Shown here piece after piece: positions 20,395-31,990 of a stretch of 64,000 nt of DNA. The position numbers were made by a program, and so were the translations under genes. Position 1 is the first letter of the stretch. The number at the start of each line of letters is the position of its first letter. The DNA lies in the NCBI GenBank assembly GCA_023376005.1, contig CM042139.1, positions 143,153,664 through 143,217,663 of the forward strand, written 5' to 3'. The notes beneath the pieces were generated by a model, which worked only from the letters and a program-made list of their open reading frames with translations, made no database searches and was not told the origin of the DNA. This stretch comes from Doryteuthis pealeii (lineage: Eukaryota > Mollusca > Cephalopoda > Myopsida > Loliginidae).

Positions 20395-20715
20395 GATAGC
20401 TTTTTAATTTAGTGTATCCTGAGACACACAGATTCGATTTGAATGAGTCCCAGGAAATTTTATGGGTCCCAACTAAAGTTTCTTAATAAAATTGCAGAGT
20501 TTTTATCTATGAACAACTAAGTTGTTTAACCCTACCTTGTACCTCCATACAGCGTAATTCGTTTCCAAGAAATATTGAAATGTATTTACAGTTAGCTGGA
20601 AATGGTGGGTGAAGAAAAAAAACACTGGGATGCATGGATATGATTTTTCTGTGTCCTTTTAGGTTTTTATGCATCAGTGACACAGGGCGCATATCTATCA
20701 GCATCTCTGCATTTG
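20395..20715 (-). repeat. Family C interspersed repeat
   Basis: Reverse-complement relative of 28,300-28,635 and 28,980-29,270. Shared blocks include 'gatgctgataggta'-like ends, 'tcgtatccatg', 'aagctaactgtaaatacatt' and 'actttagttgggaccc'. About 320 bp, non-coding. Confidence 0.65.
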
Positions 20716-20867
20716 TATCATTAGACAAAATACCTTTAAAAAGTATCGGAGTGTTTCCATCACACCAATAAAAAGAAAGACAAAAAAGAAACTGAAATAA
20801 AAGTTATGGAAAATGTGAAAACAAAAATCACAGATGCCTACAGTCTACCTTTTCTTTATCATTAAGT

Positions 20868-21116
20868 AAAAAAGAACAAACATCTCTAAAATCAAGAAAT
20901 GCTGTGAAAGACCTTGACACTTGGACCAGAGCAATGAAAGAGAAGTTGAAATATGCTAGGTACTCTGAAAAGGTACAGATTTTAACTATTGCATCCAAAT
21001 CTTGGTCAGTAGAAAAAAAAAAAATTGCTAAATATTTTGAAGTTTCTAAATTATTTAGTCTGATGTCTCTATGTTTGGACATGCTAGAAAACAGCATGGA
21101 TGTTGGCAGCCATTGA
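20868..21116 (+). pseudogene. Fragment of a transposon-associated protein
   Basis: The open frame reads KEQTSLKSRNAVKDLDTW, then 'KLKYARYSEKVQILTIASKS', then 'IAKYFEVSKLF', ending soon after. The 'S-x-K-VQ-x-LT-(I/L)' plus helix-turn-helix-like 'W-S-x-x-K-I-A-x-F-x-V-S' layout resembles an uncharacterised, high-copy invertebrate protein family, probably carried by mobile elements. An A-run adds extra lysines and the frame then loses similarity, so it is a truncated relic. Family assignment is from memory of its general pattern. Confidence 0.4.
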
Positions 21117-21283
21117 AGAAATAAGTAAAGGAAAGAAAGGAGGAGAGACAACCCCATCTGATGAAGCCCAGTATACAACAGTTGTACACGGTGGTTTAAA
21201 AGTATTTCTCATCCCTACATATTGTTTTTAACTTCATTATTTTTTGTTTTAATATTTAATATATAATATCATCATTATATATA

Positions 21284-21327
21284 AATATAATAATAATAAT
21301 AATAATAATAATAAAATAATAATAATG
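21284..21327. repeat. (AAT)n microsatellite
   Basis: About fourteen imperfect AAT/ATA triplets in a row. Confidence 0.9.
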
Positions 21328-22315
21328 TGAATAAACATCCTACTCTATGTAGAAATCCAATTTCCGTCAAATTGGCAGACAAGGCAACAAGGAAGCCATA
21401 ACCCAAATACGGATTTTACCTTGTTGCAAGCCTACTGCAAATGACAGGTTATTTATAAAACACCATAAACCACAGAAACCAAGCAGCCAACAGAAACTCA
21501 AAAGAATGGAATCACCCAAATACATGAATGGAGTATTCCTGAGTTCCATAATACCAGCTGTTTTGGGCATTAGTTCAGTTGTGCTTAGCTAGTGCTGTTG
21601 TCCAAATCAACAGTATACTGACTGACTGACTTGAACAAAATGATAATACTATTGAGACCATCTAGACAACTGCATTGCTTGCAATCGGCTAATAATGGTG
21701 AAGATAAAGGAAAATGAAAGATAGATAAATACCTAGACCTTGCTAGAGAATTGAAAAATTTGTGGAATATGAGGGTGAAAGTGATACCAACAGTAGTTGC
21801 GGTACTTGGAACAGTCCCCAAAAGCTTAGAAAAAGACTAGAGGAACTGGATTTATTTTATGTAATTATAGTTGATTAATTTGGAGTGACCACCCTGTACT
21901 TATTAATTCCTTAATATACTATGATTCTATTCAACTTCAATTCTTAATGCTTCTAGTTCTATGATAAGTGTAAATTTTACATTTAATGATACAATAATTA
22001 TTTTAATATTTTCAAGTCTTCTTATCCCATTTCATAGCAAGATGTTACTTAATGAAACAATTCAATAGACTATTGAATTGAATCTTAAAAGAGAAACAAT
22101 TCATACACATCTACAATAACAAATAGTAACAGATGCTTTGATCTAGTAAATGAATATTACAAATATATATCTAAATATGAATAAACAAAAAAAAATTCAC
22201 CTAGATGAACATTCAAAAAAAAATTTTTTTCATTAATCTAATAGGGTTTTTTAATGAAAAAAAGAGTCCGCATCACAGTTTTAAGGTAGTTTCTTTCCTA
22301 ACTTACACAAAGGTT
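21328..22315. other. Non-coding stretch with diverged repeats
   Basis: The part at 21,360-21,600 resembles 7,040-7,240 on the opposite strand (the 'accaagcagcc' and 'aatcacc' blocks and a shared 'gcttagctagt'-type end), so it holds a diverged dispersed repeat. No gene is seen. Confidence 0.4.
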
Positions 22316-22317
22316 TT

Positions 22318-22400
22318 ATACAGAAGCACTGTAGTGTAATGGTTTACCGTCGTGGGAAATAGACACAGCAGCAGAATGTTTGTGTAGTATCTAGCTTTTT
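22318..22400 (+). mobile_element. Truncated tRNA-like SINE head
   Basis: 'agcactgtagtgtaatggtt' and 'aaatagacacagcag' match the head of the SINE at 4,747 ('ggtgtaatggttac', 'gaaacggacacagc'). The B box is eroded and the tail missing. Confidence 0.45.
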
Positions 22401-22895
22401 CTCTAAACATTTTGTTAGAGTCCAAGTGGTGCAGCTATACAGTAGCATTAACATGGCTATAGCTTGGAAGAATTCTTACTTTATCTAATCCAGACCCAAA
22501 TTTATATCATGTGCAAAATTCAACACTTTATATTATTCATGATTTCATAATAATTCCTTATTACAAAAGAGATTTCAAGTTTTTTCAAACAAGGAAAAAA
22601 AACTATAAGTGCAGTTCAAATAATAGAAGCCTTACATTAATATCTAATAAGCTTAGTGGAAGATGAGGGGAATGGGGGTTTAGAAAAGCAGTATTAGACC
22701 AATCTACTAAGTGGCAAAAAGACCTTGCAGCCTTACCTATTTTCTATATATATAAAGAAAGATTCAGTATATCTGTCAGTCTGTCTGGATTTTATGTTTT
22801 TACAACCAAGCACATGTCCTTTTATAAGGAAAATTGGTTTGGTTTGTTTTATGGCATATCAATCTCAGTGGGTCATTTAATGCTGACAAAGTTTT

Positions 22896-23012
22896 GAAAT
22901 AAATTGATTCTTAATGGTTATTCAATTTTTTTAAAACACATTTTTCTATTTAAGAAATAAATTGATTCTTAATGGTTATTCAATTTTTTATAAACACATT
23001 TTTTCTATTTAA
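22896..23012 (+). repeat. 58-bp tandem duplication
   Basis: The block starting 'gaaataaattgattctta' at 22,896 repeats at 22,954 nearly exactly, just before a family A core. It looks like a recent local duplication. Confidence 0.8.
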
Positions 23013-23440
23013 CCCATAGATGGGACGCTAACAGGTACTACCACTCCGGGTCAGAGTGGACTAGGGAGTAATGGTGATGAAAGGGTGCTCCATATTCTCC
23101 AGAACTGGAACCTCACCATCAGATAGAGAATGTGATACCAATGACATGAAGACCCTCAGCCACCACCTTCTAGCACATATATGATAAAAAGGGTTGGGGC
23201 AATCATATAGGTGATAGGGCTTGACATGACCAGCCAATTGATCAGAGGGGGAGGGCTTCTCCGACTGCCTGTCTAGCCTAATTAAGGGTCTAAGTGGAGT
23301 GTTGCATGACATTTCGTCCTAAAGCATCATGGGTCACCACCATGGGCCACAGGTGGCCCAAATTGGGGGGGGGTACTAACCCCTCTGCGGAGGTGCAGTC
23401 GGTATATTCTAAAACCCCAGCTGACAGGGCTATAGGAAAA
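22985..23440 (+). repeat. Family A interspersed repeat, second long copy
   Basis: It has the same block order as 7,410-7,862, from 'aacccatagatgggacgc' to 'gtatattctaaaacccc'. The minus-strand frame at 23,061-23,312 is repeat sequence and not a gene. Confidence 0.65.
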
Positions 23441-24160
23441 ATTGGTGGAGACTAGCAAAGACCAAAGTTCAATAAAATCCACACCCTATTCTGTTCAAGA
23501 TGAGGTTAAAAAACTTTTTTTACCCCTTATTTTCCAAAAGAAAAGGTAAATAAAAATATAATAAGCATATAAATAATGATATATTAAAAAATTAATTCAA
23601 AAATGATTGAAAAATAAACAAATTATTAAAGTATAAACTAATAAAAGAACAAATAAAAGAAGAAAAAAAAATACAAAACATAATAATAAAAATAAGCAGC
23701 TTAAAAACAAGAAATATATAAAGAATAAAAGATAATAAAAAATATATATAGAAAAGAAGTTTTATTAATCTATAAATATAAGATAAGAGATTTATTTTTA
23801 ATTTTTAAATAGCAGGCAACACTGGGTAGCACTGATAGAAAAAAAAAATCAGCATTTAATATCCAGGCTTTTCTATCTCAACTCAAACACAACCACTGAT
23901 TTCAATGATGTGGACATTGTAATTAAAGAAATGAAAATGTTTGTAAAGAGCATTAATCATGAAAATATGGCAAATCCCAATATTTGTGAATATCAGAAAT
24001 TATTTATAGATTAGTATAAAAAGCTTCTTTTTTTCTTCTTATTTTAGAGGGTCAGACTCCAAAAGCAAGTCGCTTGCAGTCTTATATTCTACCTTACAAT
24101 ACAAATACCAGACATTATTAGTCACTAAAAGATGAAAAATAAACTAAAAAAATTGTTATA
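23441..24160. other. Very AT-rich non-coding stretch
   Basis: The part at 23,500-23,810 is almost pure A/T with many A-runs; no exon or element seen. Confidence 0.5.
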
Positions 24161-24161
24161 A

Positions 24162-24164
<3 letters not shown>

Positions 24165-24197
<33 letters not shown>
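24165..24197. repeat. (GA)n microsatellite
   Basis: About sixteen GA units. Confidence 0.9.
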
Positions 24198-24200
<3 letters not shown>

Positions 24201-24577
24201 GGGTGGGGGTAGAGAGAGACACCCAGCCATGAATTCCTATTCGCCCTGGAAATATGTGCAGAGTTAAATGAATGGACAGGTCAGAAAGGTGACTAGATTA
24301 ATTGTGCATAAAACCTGAATAAACACTGAACAGTTTTTATCATATTTTTTGTTCTTTTTTTTTTTTTAAACAGATGGCTACTTAAAGTATATAGAATAGC
24401 ATATATACAATTTGTAACAGTAATTATTCTAGTGAGTTTTCAAACCAGAAGGCTGAAAGCTGAATCAGAAAACTCCAGGAAAATAGTAAATGTTTAATTT
24501 TAAAGGCTTAAACTGTCATATTAAATAATGCATTGTAAAATAATATATCTCTCTGAATTTTTTTAGATGAGGCTTGT

Positions 24578-24690
24578 TAATTTGGATTATTTGGATTTTC
24601 GGACTATTGTCCTCATCTTTATTGTTATCTGTACAACGTTTCAGCCAAGGTGCACTCCAGCCTTCTTCAGGTATTTCTTATCAGACTCGG
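24578..24690 (-). repeat. One-armed copy of the 6,778-6,930 foldback repeat
   Basis: Read on the minus strand it has 'cctgaagaaggctggag', a 'gctgaaacgttgt' block and 'aaagatgaggacaatagtc', in the same order as 6,851-6,921. The second inverted arm is missing. Confidence 0.55.
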
Positions 24691-24719
24691 GAACCTTCTT
24701 GTCATAATCGGGAGCCATC

Positions 24720-24925
24720 ACAGAACTTTGAATCCAACCCTTTATTCAATCCACGGGGGTATCCTATTCTCATTCTGCTAACTATAGCTGGGTACAAATG
24801 TTAAGTTGTGTTAATTATTATTCTGTGTTACTGTTGCCCTTGACCAGGATTGAACCTGCAGCCTAGAGATAACTGTGACTTAAAACTGTATTAACTCAAC
24901 ATCTATATCCACTACACTATGTGTC
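24720..24925 (-). mobile_element. tRNA-derived SINE, minus strand
   Basis: On the minus strand the A box TAGTGTAGTGG (24,919-24,909) and B box GGTTCAATCC (24,856-24,847) have tRNA-like spacing. The tail runs towards about 24,720. It is a family different from the SINE at 4,747. Confidence 0.6.
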
Positions 24926-24959
24926 CAATTAATGTAAAATAAAGTATTTCATACATTTT

Positions 24960-25080
24960 AGATTGATTGATTGATTGATTTAATCACATGTCAACCCATC
25001 TAGGGCTATTTTATGCCTAGGTAATCATGTTCATTTATATTTACATTTTTCATGAACATGTTTCTAAAAGTTTTTTTACA
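24960..25080 (+). repeat. Family A leader block
   Basis: A (GATT)n start is followed by 'catgtcaacccatctaggg' and 'attttatgcctagg', the same leader that precedes the family A core at 17,795. Confidence 0.5.
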
Positions 25081-25130
25081 CTCAGTTATATATCAATACA
25101 AATAATTAGCACATATTTGTATGGTTTCAA

Positions 25131-25880
25131 TTATTTCTATGACATCATCAAGTCATACCAACAGCATGGATCTCCATGACTCTTCTTTACCACCCATCCC
25201 TATCAGCCACCATTTATGGGAGGTTTTCTGCGCAGCATCCAGTGTCCATGCAGGGCTAACTGATGCAGATTTTTGCTGGCCGACCTACACTGGTGTGTCC
25301 ATGTGTATGTGCCCACAGGTGAATGTCACTTATGAGCTCCTTCTTTGTTTTTCCAGCATGTCTTGTACATCTTACCCAGATGGTTTGTGTGATAGGAGGC
25401 AAGTGACTATACAGCTGCTCTTTTGTGGGTGCTGCTTACAGGATTTGTTCAAGACAGCACACAGCATCTTTGTACAGTTCCTATCTACTAATAAAAATAG
25501 TTTCAAGTAATTAAATAAGTCATTTGTTTGCACCAAGTTGTATGGTTTCAGATAACTAATGATAATCCTTCATCATCATCATCAAAGTGTGCTGGGCAGC
25601 ATAGATTCCTTTGACTCACTTCACCAACTATCCCTATCAGTTATCACTCTTCATAATTCCTCTAGACAGCATCCAGTGTCCACACAGAGATAATGGATGT
25701 AACTTTTTTGCTTGTCAGCCAACACAAGTGTGTCCATGTGTAAGACACTTATAAGTCCTCCCTTACTTCTCAAGCAGTGCCCAACATGTCTTGTCTATCT
25801 TACTTAGAATAGATGGTTTGTGCAATGGGAGGTAAGTGGCCATACATCTACTGTAACTATTCTAAATACAAATAATTTGC
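25131..25880 (+). repeat. Two diverged tandem copies of an unnamed repeat
   Basis: Copy 1 (about 25,131-25,440) and copy 2 (about 25,560-25,880) share 'atcatca', 'ccctatcag', 'agcatccagtgtcca', 'tgtgtccatgtgta' and 'agatggtttgtg' in the same order. The 129-codon frame in copy 1 is not kept in copy 2, so it is not a gene. Confidence 0.6.
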
Positions 25881-25959
25881 AGTTATATAGCATCAAGTAT
25901 TTATCAAATACAAATAATTTTTGAAAGATCTATTTTGCCATAAAAAGACTTACCAGATC

Positions 25960-26480
25960 TCAAGAAACTGGAGTTTCACTATCAGATGCAGTTTAGTGTC
26001 ATCATAGCCAAAACAACCCTTCTGTGCATTCCATTGTGGTTCTAATGGTTAGCAAGGAAGTCTACAGATCTCATTGAATCCTCACTGGATGCCTCATACT
26101 TGAAACCTTGTGAACGGGTTGTGTAAATACGGCATTCCATCAGAGTGTAATGGTTTGCAAGCTAGACTCGCAGATCCATTACTACTGAATAGTGACTTCA
26201 ATCCTCACTGGATGCTCCATACTTGTAACACTGTTCACATCTGACCCATAGTGAACTCTAATAAGAATGTTCTCTGGGGGGGCACAGTTAAATCCAACGC
26301 TTTTACTCTCCAGCAATGCTGCACTCTTCTAACCAACACTATCAAAATATCTTGTCTCTCATCCACTCGTCACCACAGCCAAAATGCTACTGCAAGCTTT
26401 TCTGCCGGTTTGTGAGGGCTGGTCAATAAATACACAATTAACAGTGTTCATCCGGGCTCCTTACTCTGACCTGCCCCATG
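25960..26480 (+). repeat. Mosaic of family A fragment and eroded tRNA-like heads
   Basis: 'cactatcagatgcagttta' (25,977) is a family A block. Segments near 26,035-26,110 and 26,140-26,230 both contain a 'taatggtt(a/t)gcaag' A-box-like stretch and 'cctcactggatgc', suggesting a duplicated tRNA-derived unit. Too eroded to classify. Confidence 0.35.
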
Positions 26481-27257
26481 CAGCACGTGCGACACTAATC
26501 GTCACGCGTCAAATCCTTCACATCCGGGCCACTCTGGATAGTTTTTGATTCCCATGCGTCAAGCCACGACTCACGATCAGGAGAATGCAAGTTAAATTCC
26601 CCACTCCCTCTGATCTCATTCTGCATGCAAACACAGTCGTGCACGCTTCGAACTACTACGTTCGTGGTTTCTCTCGCCACATGAATAGGTTGGGTAAATA
26701 CTACCCAGGAGACATCTTCTTGAGGGAGTCTCTGCAGGGGATAGTCAGTGTATTCTAAGCCCCACCAACAGGGTGGAAACATTTTTGGTAAGTTTTGTTC
26801 AAGAATTAAAATAGATTGATGAATGATCAAAAATATCTTAAATATCAAACAATGAACAAAGCTCGTTAACCACATTAATTAAATCAAATTAGCTAGTCCT
26901 GTCACAGAAATCAATACTGAAATCAAAATTACCAAACCACCCAACTCTAATAAGAATATCTTTTCAATAATAATATCAGCTCCTTTAATGTTACAAATAA
27001 TTTTGTTTGGGTCTTTTTTGTAATGAATATTTTATCCAACTCTTTCAGTTGGTAGTAAACTACTGTGGTTAGCTGATATTAATACTCTATGACAATGAAG
27101 AACTCATTTTTATTTTTATGACAACTTGCAGGTGTAGTTCCTGGTTAGAACACTGAACAGGAGATTTATAAATTTGTAACCATCATAAATTCCCATCGTT
27201 TCACTGAAAAGCAGTTTGTTCGAAAACAATATGCACAGTCAATAACTATAATAATCA

Positions 27258-27484
27258 CACAAATTTATAAACATACAGTCAAAGACATCATTATTGACAC
27301 ACTTCCATTTTTTGCTATATTTTCAGAAATAAAGTCACAATTTATAGACATATAGTCAAAGTCCCCATTAATTGACACACTTTCACATTTTGCTATAATT
27401 TCAGAAGTCACAAATTTATAAACATATAGTCAAAGTCCCCATTATTGACACACTTTCATTTTTAGCTATATTTTCAGAAATTAA
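27258..27484 (+). repeat. Three tandem units of about 75 bp
   Basis: Units start at 27,258, 27,336 and 27,409, each with 'agtcaaag', 'attgacacac' and 'gctata(a/t)tttcag'. The 'attattgacacac' element resembles the terminal motif of some Tc1/mariner transposons, which is only a suggestion. Confidence 0.75.
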
Positions 27485-27772
27485 ATAAAAATAACAAATG
27501 TATAAACTTATTTCATCATTTGCTATTCTTGTTGTATACTGGATCTGGACTTTGATAAAAGTTGACAAACATTTTATATTAAAAATATAATTTATATTTT
27601 TTATTCTCTGAATTGTGACAAATGAATAGAGAGTCAAAGAGGTTAAGATTGCACACACAACACACACACACACATGGAGAGGCGATGACGGGAGTTATCT
27701 TTGGTTGAACCATCATCCAGAATTAGACGCAATCAAAAATTTGGAACTGGTTATATAGTATCGAGGACACCC

Positions 27773-27885
27773 ACACAACTTCACGTGGTCATGCCCTTCC
27801 AGCACAACGACTACGCAACTTCTTGTGACTTATGCCTCTTCCAGAATGATGCCTACACAATTTCACGACCCTATGTAACCATGTC
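27773..27885 (+). repeat. Degenerate tandem repeat, period about 41 bp
   Basis: Units begin at 27,773 (acacaacttcacg), 27,813 (acgcaacttcttg) and 27,855 (acacaatttcacg), each followed by a 'atgcc(c/t)'-type segment. They account for the 71-codon frame at 27,701-27,916. Confidence 0.6.
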
Positions 27886-28299
27886 TTTCTTTCCCGTCTG
27901 GGCCAACCCACATTAATGTCCACTTAGTCAGATCTTTTTATTTTGCTTATGTTAACCCAAGACTGATTTCTGCCCACACACCAACACAGCAGAAACAGGG
28001 ACAAGTTCTCCACTCAACCGATATCTGATCAACAATCTTTATCAACCATGATTGTCAGTAAACTAAAGCTATTTCAACAGATTTGTTTTTGTTGGAGTTT
28101 TTTCATGAGATATTCTAAATTATGTACTGACATTTTCATGGGTGTCAATTATGTGACCTAGGACTGCATAAAACTTCAACAAAATGCTTCTACTGATCAA
28201 AAAGAAAACAATACCAAATCAGTTCATTCATTTTAACTTTTAGAATAACAGATGACTTTACATGATAGCAAATGCTTTCAAAATTAATACATTTTAGAG

Positions 28300-28635
28300 A
28301 TGCTGATAGGTACGAGTCCTGCATCCTGCATCACTGCCGCAGAAAAATCTAAAAGGACGCAGAAAAATCGTATCCATGTGTCTAGTGTTTTTTTTCTTCC
28401 CCCACCATTTCAAGCTAACTGTAAATACATTTCAAAACTTTCTTGGACGAAATTACACTGTATAGGGTACGGTAGGGGTGAGGCGGCTTAAGTTGTTCAT
28501 AGATAAAAACTATGCAATTCATTAGGAAACTTTAGTTGGGACCCATCAAATTCCTCCCCAGGGACTCATTCAAATCAAATCCGTTAATCCCAGGACGCAA
28601 CTAAATCAAAATATACCAGCATCACTGCATTTATA
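28300..28635 (+). repeat. Family C interspersed repeat, copy 2
   Basis: Shares blocks with 20,395-20,715 (reverse) and 28,980-29,270 (same strand), from 'gatgctgataggtacgag' to 'ccagcatcactgca'. Confidence 0.65.
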
Positions 28636-28689
28636 TAATCTTTCATAATAGTGTAAGACAAATATTACAAAATCATAATTTTCTATCTT

Positions 28690-28970
28690 ATAAACCAAAA
28701 GATTCTACCATCGTGTCATGGGGGCTTGGAATTACACTGATTGTATCTACACTGAGAAGGTTAGAAGACCTTACCAAAAATGGATATCCTGTATAAATGA
28801 CACTATTTCTATTTCCCCCTACCATTTTTGTAATCCCACTTTTTTTTATTTGTCTATAAATAAAATCATAAGGAGGTGCTTGTGTGTAACAGTTTATCAT
28901 TGTAGCAAATGGAACGCTGTGACCCAAGTTCAAATTTGGGATGAGACTGTTAAGCATTTTGGATAGTGCC
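28690..28970 (+). repeat. Segment between the two family C copies, eroded tRNA-like part
   Basis: 'gtgtaacagtttatcattg' and 'gacccaagttcaaatttggg' (B-box-like, 28,921-28,940) suggest a decayed tRNA-derived unit. Frames on both strands are not supported as genes. Confidence 0.3.
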
Positions 28971-28979
28971 TAATATCCT

Positions 28980-29270
28980 AATCAGAGATGCGCCCTGCGT
29001 CTCTGAAAAGCACAAAAATCTAAAAGGATGCAGTAAAATCGTATCCATGCATCCCAGTGTTTTTTTCCTTTTTTCCCCCTCACCATTTAAAGCTAACTAT
29101 AAATACATTTCAATGTTTCTTAGAAATTACCACAGGAATAGGTTACTAAGGTAGAGTTAGAAGCTTTAGTTGTAACCCATAAATTTTTCCCGGGGACCAT
29201 TCAAAGCAAATTATGTTGCGTTCCAGGACACCACTAAAATCAATAAAGTTATCAAAGCATCACTATTCTC
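28980..29270 (+). repeat. Family C interspersed repeat, copy 3
   Basis: Begins 'cagagatgcgccctgcgtc' and ends near 'atcaaagcatcac'; a diverged direct repeat of 28,300-28,635. Confidence 0.6.
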
Positions 29271-29279
29271 CCTCAGGCT

Positions 29280-29580
29280 ATGGTAAAATTAAGTAGGGTA
29301 AGACTGGGCTCTTTAAACCCTGTTATGGCAATCGGTCTGGGAAAGAAAGGAAAAATTCTGAATTCAAACCTGTTGACTCCACTTAAAATTTACCTTGTCA
29401 CATCAATGATTATGAGGAGGGTTAAGGTAAATACATATATAACAATCATTGTTTGCTCAGTTATATGCCTCCCACTGGATGCAGTTTAGTGTCCCCCACT
29501 CAGGATACCCCTTTTGGGGTGGGATTTTACCTGGCAGAGAAAAATTTGGCATATTCTAAGCCACACTAACAGGCCGCTAA
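29280..29580 (+). repeat. SINE tail fragment plus family A 3' fragment
   Basis: The part at 29,290-29,430 matches the tail of the SINE at 4,747 ('agactgggctctttaaacc', 'ctgaattcaaacctgtt'). The part at 29,470-29,575 matches a family A 3' end ('actggatgcagtttagtgtc', 'catattctaagcc'). Confidence 0.5.
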
Positions 29581-30255
29581 TGAAACAGTTTTTTTGTTAA
29601 TACAGTTTCTAAACTTCTTCCCTCAGAATCTGGAACTAAATCACTGATTTTGCTTTTGAAATATACATTTTTAAACATAGAATCAAGCATTTTTAATGAT
29701 AAATTAATTGAATAGAAATAATCCAATATAGTAAACTCAACTTACAAGTCCTAGCAAGGCCTGAGAAGCCAAATACAAGTGGTACAGTTTAATTTGTTCC
29801 ACTCAAAACTCAATTTTCCCTCATATATCAAATCAATTTTCCCTATGGAATAAACTGAAATGCCCCATTTAATTCCGCTCTAGCCCAACAAAAACACCCT
29901 CATTTTTTGTTAACTTTTTTGAATAAGAAAAATAGCACTGGATTGTATAAAAACATAATAAAATAGAATGTACTGAATTATTGCTGTAATATGTTTTAAT
30001 GTTTATATTGTTTTATAAATAATATTTTTCTTTGGCATAATAAAATTTGGAAAAATTAAATGTTTAGTGAACTTATTGAACAATAAGCAATATCTGAGCT
30101 TGCTCATACGACCTGCAAGTTTTAAAGCTCAACACAGCAGAAATCAACCGAGTGTCAGCTCATACCTTGGAGTACTTGTTAAGGTCAAGATACCACTGCA
30201 GTTTAAATGCGTACATACAATAAACTTCTAAGTACTCTAACTACTAATATCTTAA
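29581..30255. other. AT-rich non-coding stretch
   Basis: No exon or tRNA-like box pair. Repeat-like text occurs around 29,780-29,900 ('caattttccctatggaa'). Confidence 0.4.
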
Positions 30256-30260
30256 TCAAT

Positions 30261-30510
30261 TTCTTTAGCTCAGTTGGTAGAGCACTTGACTAGGATCACA
30301 AGGTTTCCTGGTTCAATACAGGCCCTCACCAACTCAGCGTATGAGTAGTACAGAGATTCTGTGCAATAGGTAAGGAGCTTGATTGTAGGTGTGGTGCTCC
30401 AACTCAGACGCTAAAACAATCTCTTAGGCCTAGCGCTAATGAAAGGGGGATAGACCTCCCTCAACTGTCTGGCTGATACAGACGTTAGGCGGCACCAACG
30501 ACTTTTACTT
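30261..30510 (+). mobile_element. tRNA-derived SINE, third family
   Basis: A box TAGCTCAGTTGG (30,266-30,277) and B box GGTTCAATAC (30,310-30,319) form a tRNA-like head. The unrelated tail includes 'cgctaatgaaagggggata' and ends near 'ggcaccaacgac'. The reverse-arm copy is at about 35,820-36,065 with errors in both boxes. Confidence 0.65.
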
Positions 30511-31715
30511 ATACTTTTTTTTTAAGGTATACATGCATTATCATAATAGATTGTTTGCCACCATCAAGTATGATCAATAATGATTCATTCTAGATACTTA
30601 ATATAGCAGACATGTAAACAAATCACATATCATGTCAGCAATAATAACCATGTGTTTGACAATAAGTTCCTTTATATTTAATTCACATACCACATATCCA
30701 AGTATTAATCTTAAATGGTAGACAGTATCTCCTAGGAGATTTTTGGTTTTGGAATTTTCTTGATTATTTTTCTTACTTCTGCCAAACTATCATGACTTTT
30801 TCTGACACACAAATTCTCTTTAAGCAAATTCAATAACATAAAAAATCAGCCATATAATTGATCTTTTATGCTTAGAGGTCACAGTTTAGTTTTTCTCAAC
30901 TTTTTTTTTTTTTTATCATAAATAATTAAAACTTTTTTTACGCCTCTGTTAACAAATGTTGTGTTATTTGTTATATATCCCTTTATTCGGGTATTAATTG
31001 TGAGAGAGAGAGAGAGAGAGAGAGAGACACACAGAGTATGAGAAGATGATGATGAGGGGTTCTTACTTGCTAACTCCTTTTGTTTGTTCCTGTACTCTCT
31101 TGTTGGTTTGTTTTCTTGGTCTGTTTTCTTCTTTCTGGTTTGGGCTGGGTAATCTGTGCATTCTTGTTCTAAATCATTCAACAAGACTTTGTTGTTTTTC
31201 TTTTAGTCTTTATTAAGAACAAACCCCAGCCCAGACTGCACAGTGAGAGCGACATCTTTGAGAGCCGATGACAGGTCTTCCTTGTTAGTTAAATGTGGTC
31301 ACAACTAAAGATTGTTCAACATGCTTCTAATGCATTTTGGAAAAGTTAAAAATAAAGTTATTACCTCCGCCCTAAGGTAACGGATAAGGTAATTTTTCCA
31401 CTTAACCCCATGTATTTGAATCTAACAAACTCTGATTTCAAAATTTTATCTAAACTACATAACTTACATAATTCATAAGCTACCTATGGATTATGTAAGC
31501 ATAATTACCAAGAGTTATAAGTGAACAGTGGGCCCCTCAGGCTTAATAACAACTGGAATCCAGCATGTTGGATCTTATTTCTCTTATAAATTTTTCTTAC
31601 TATATGAGGCCGTAAGCCCAGCACGTTTAACAAGCTATTCCATGAGGACCTCCCGACCCCTCATAGAATATAAGGCTAGATACATAAATACAGCTTTACA
31701 GATACATTTAAATTT
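30511..31715. other. Non-coding stretch with (GA)n tract
   Basis: It contains a GA microsatellite at about 31,000-31,026 and a tRNA-like relic on the minus strand near 31,610-31,665. No supported gene. Confidence 0.4.
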
Positions 31716-31990
31716 ACTTATGAATAGGATTCAATTATATATTATTAATTTTTATCATTAAATTTAATTAATAGAATCATTTTATCATTTTAAATTAACT
31801 TATGAATGGGATCATTATTATATTATTAATATTTTTATCATTTAATTTAATTAATAGAATCATTTTATCATTTAAATTTACTTATGAATAGGATCCATTA
31901 TTATATATTAATATTTTATCATTTAAATTTAATTAATAGAATCATTTTTATATTTAAATTTTACTTATTGAATGGGATCCATTAATTATT
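31716..31990 (+). repeat. AT-rich tandem repeat, period 82-88 bp
   Basis: Units start near 31,717, 31,798, 31,880 and 31,968 at 'acttatgaat(a/g)ggat'. Each contains 'aatttaattaatagaatcat'. The reverse-arm copy is at about 34,360-34,630 with different unit lengths. Confidence 0.75.

Noticed and set aside
25121..25510. 129-codon open frame on the plus strand
   Set aside because: It lies in a repeat that has a diverged tandem copy at 25,560-25,880 without a conserved frame.
26495..26875. 126-codon open frame on the minus strand
   Set aside because: It spans a GC-rich repeat joined to a family A 3' fragment; no codon pattern or splice context supports a gene.
30879..31184. Lysine-rich frame on the minus strand with a donor-like GTAAGA
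   Set aside because: The acceptor side is weak, part of the frame is simple GA repeat, and the mirror copy near 35,110-35,290 breaks it.
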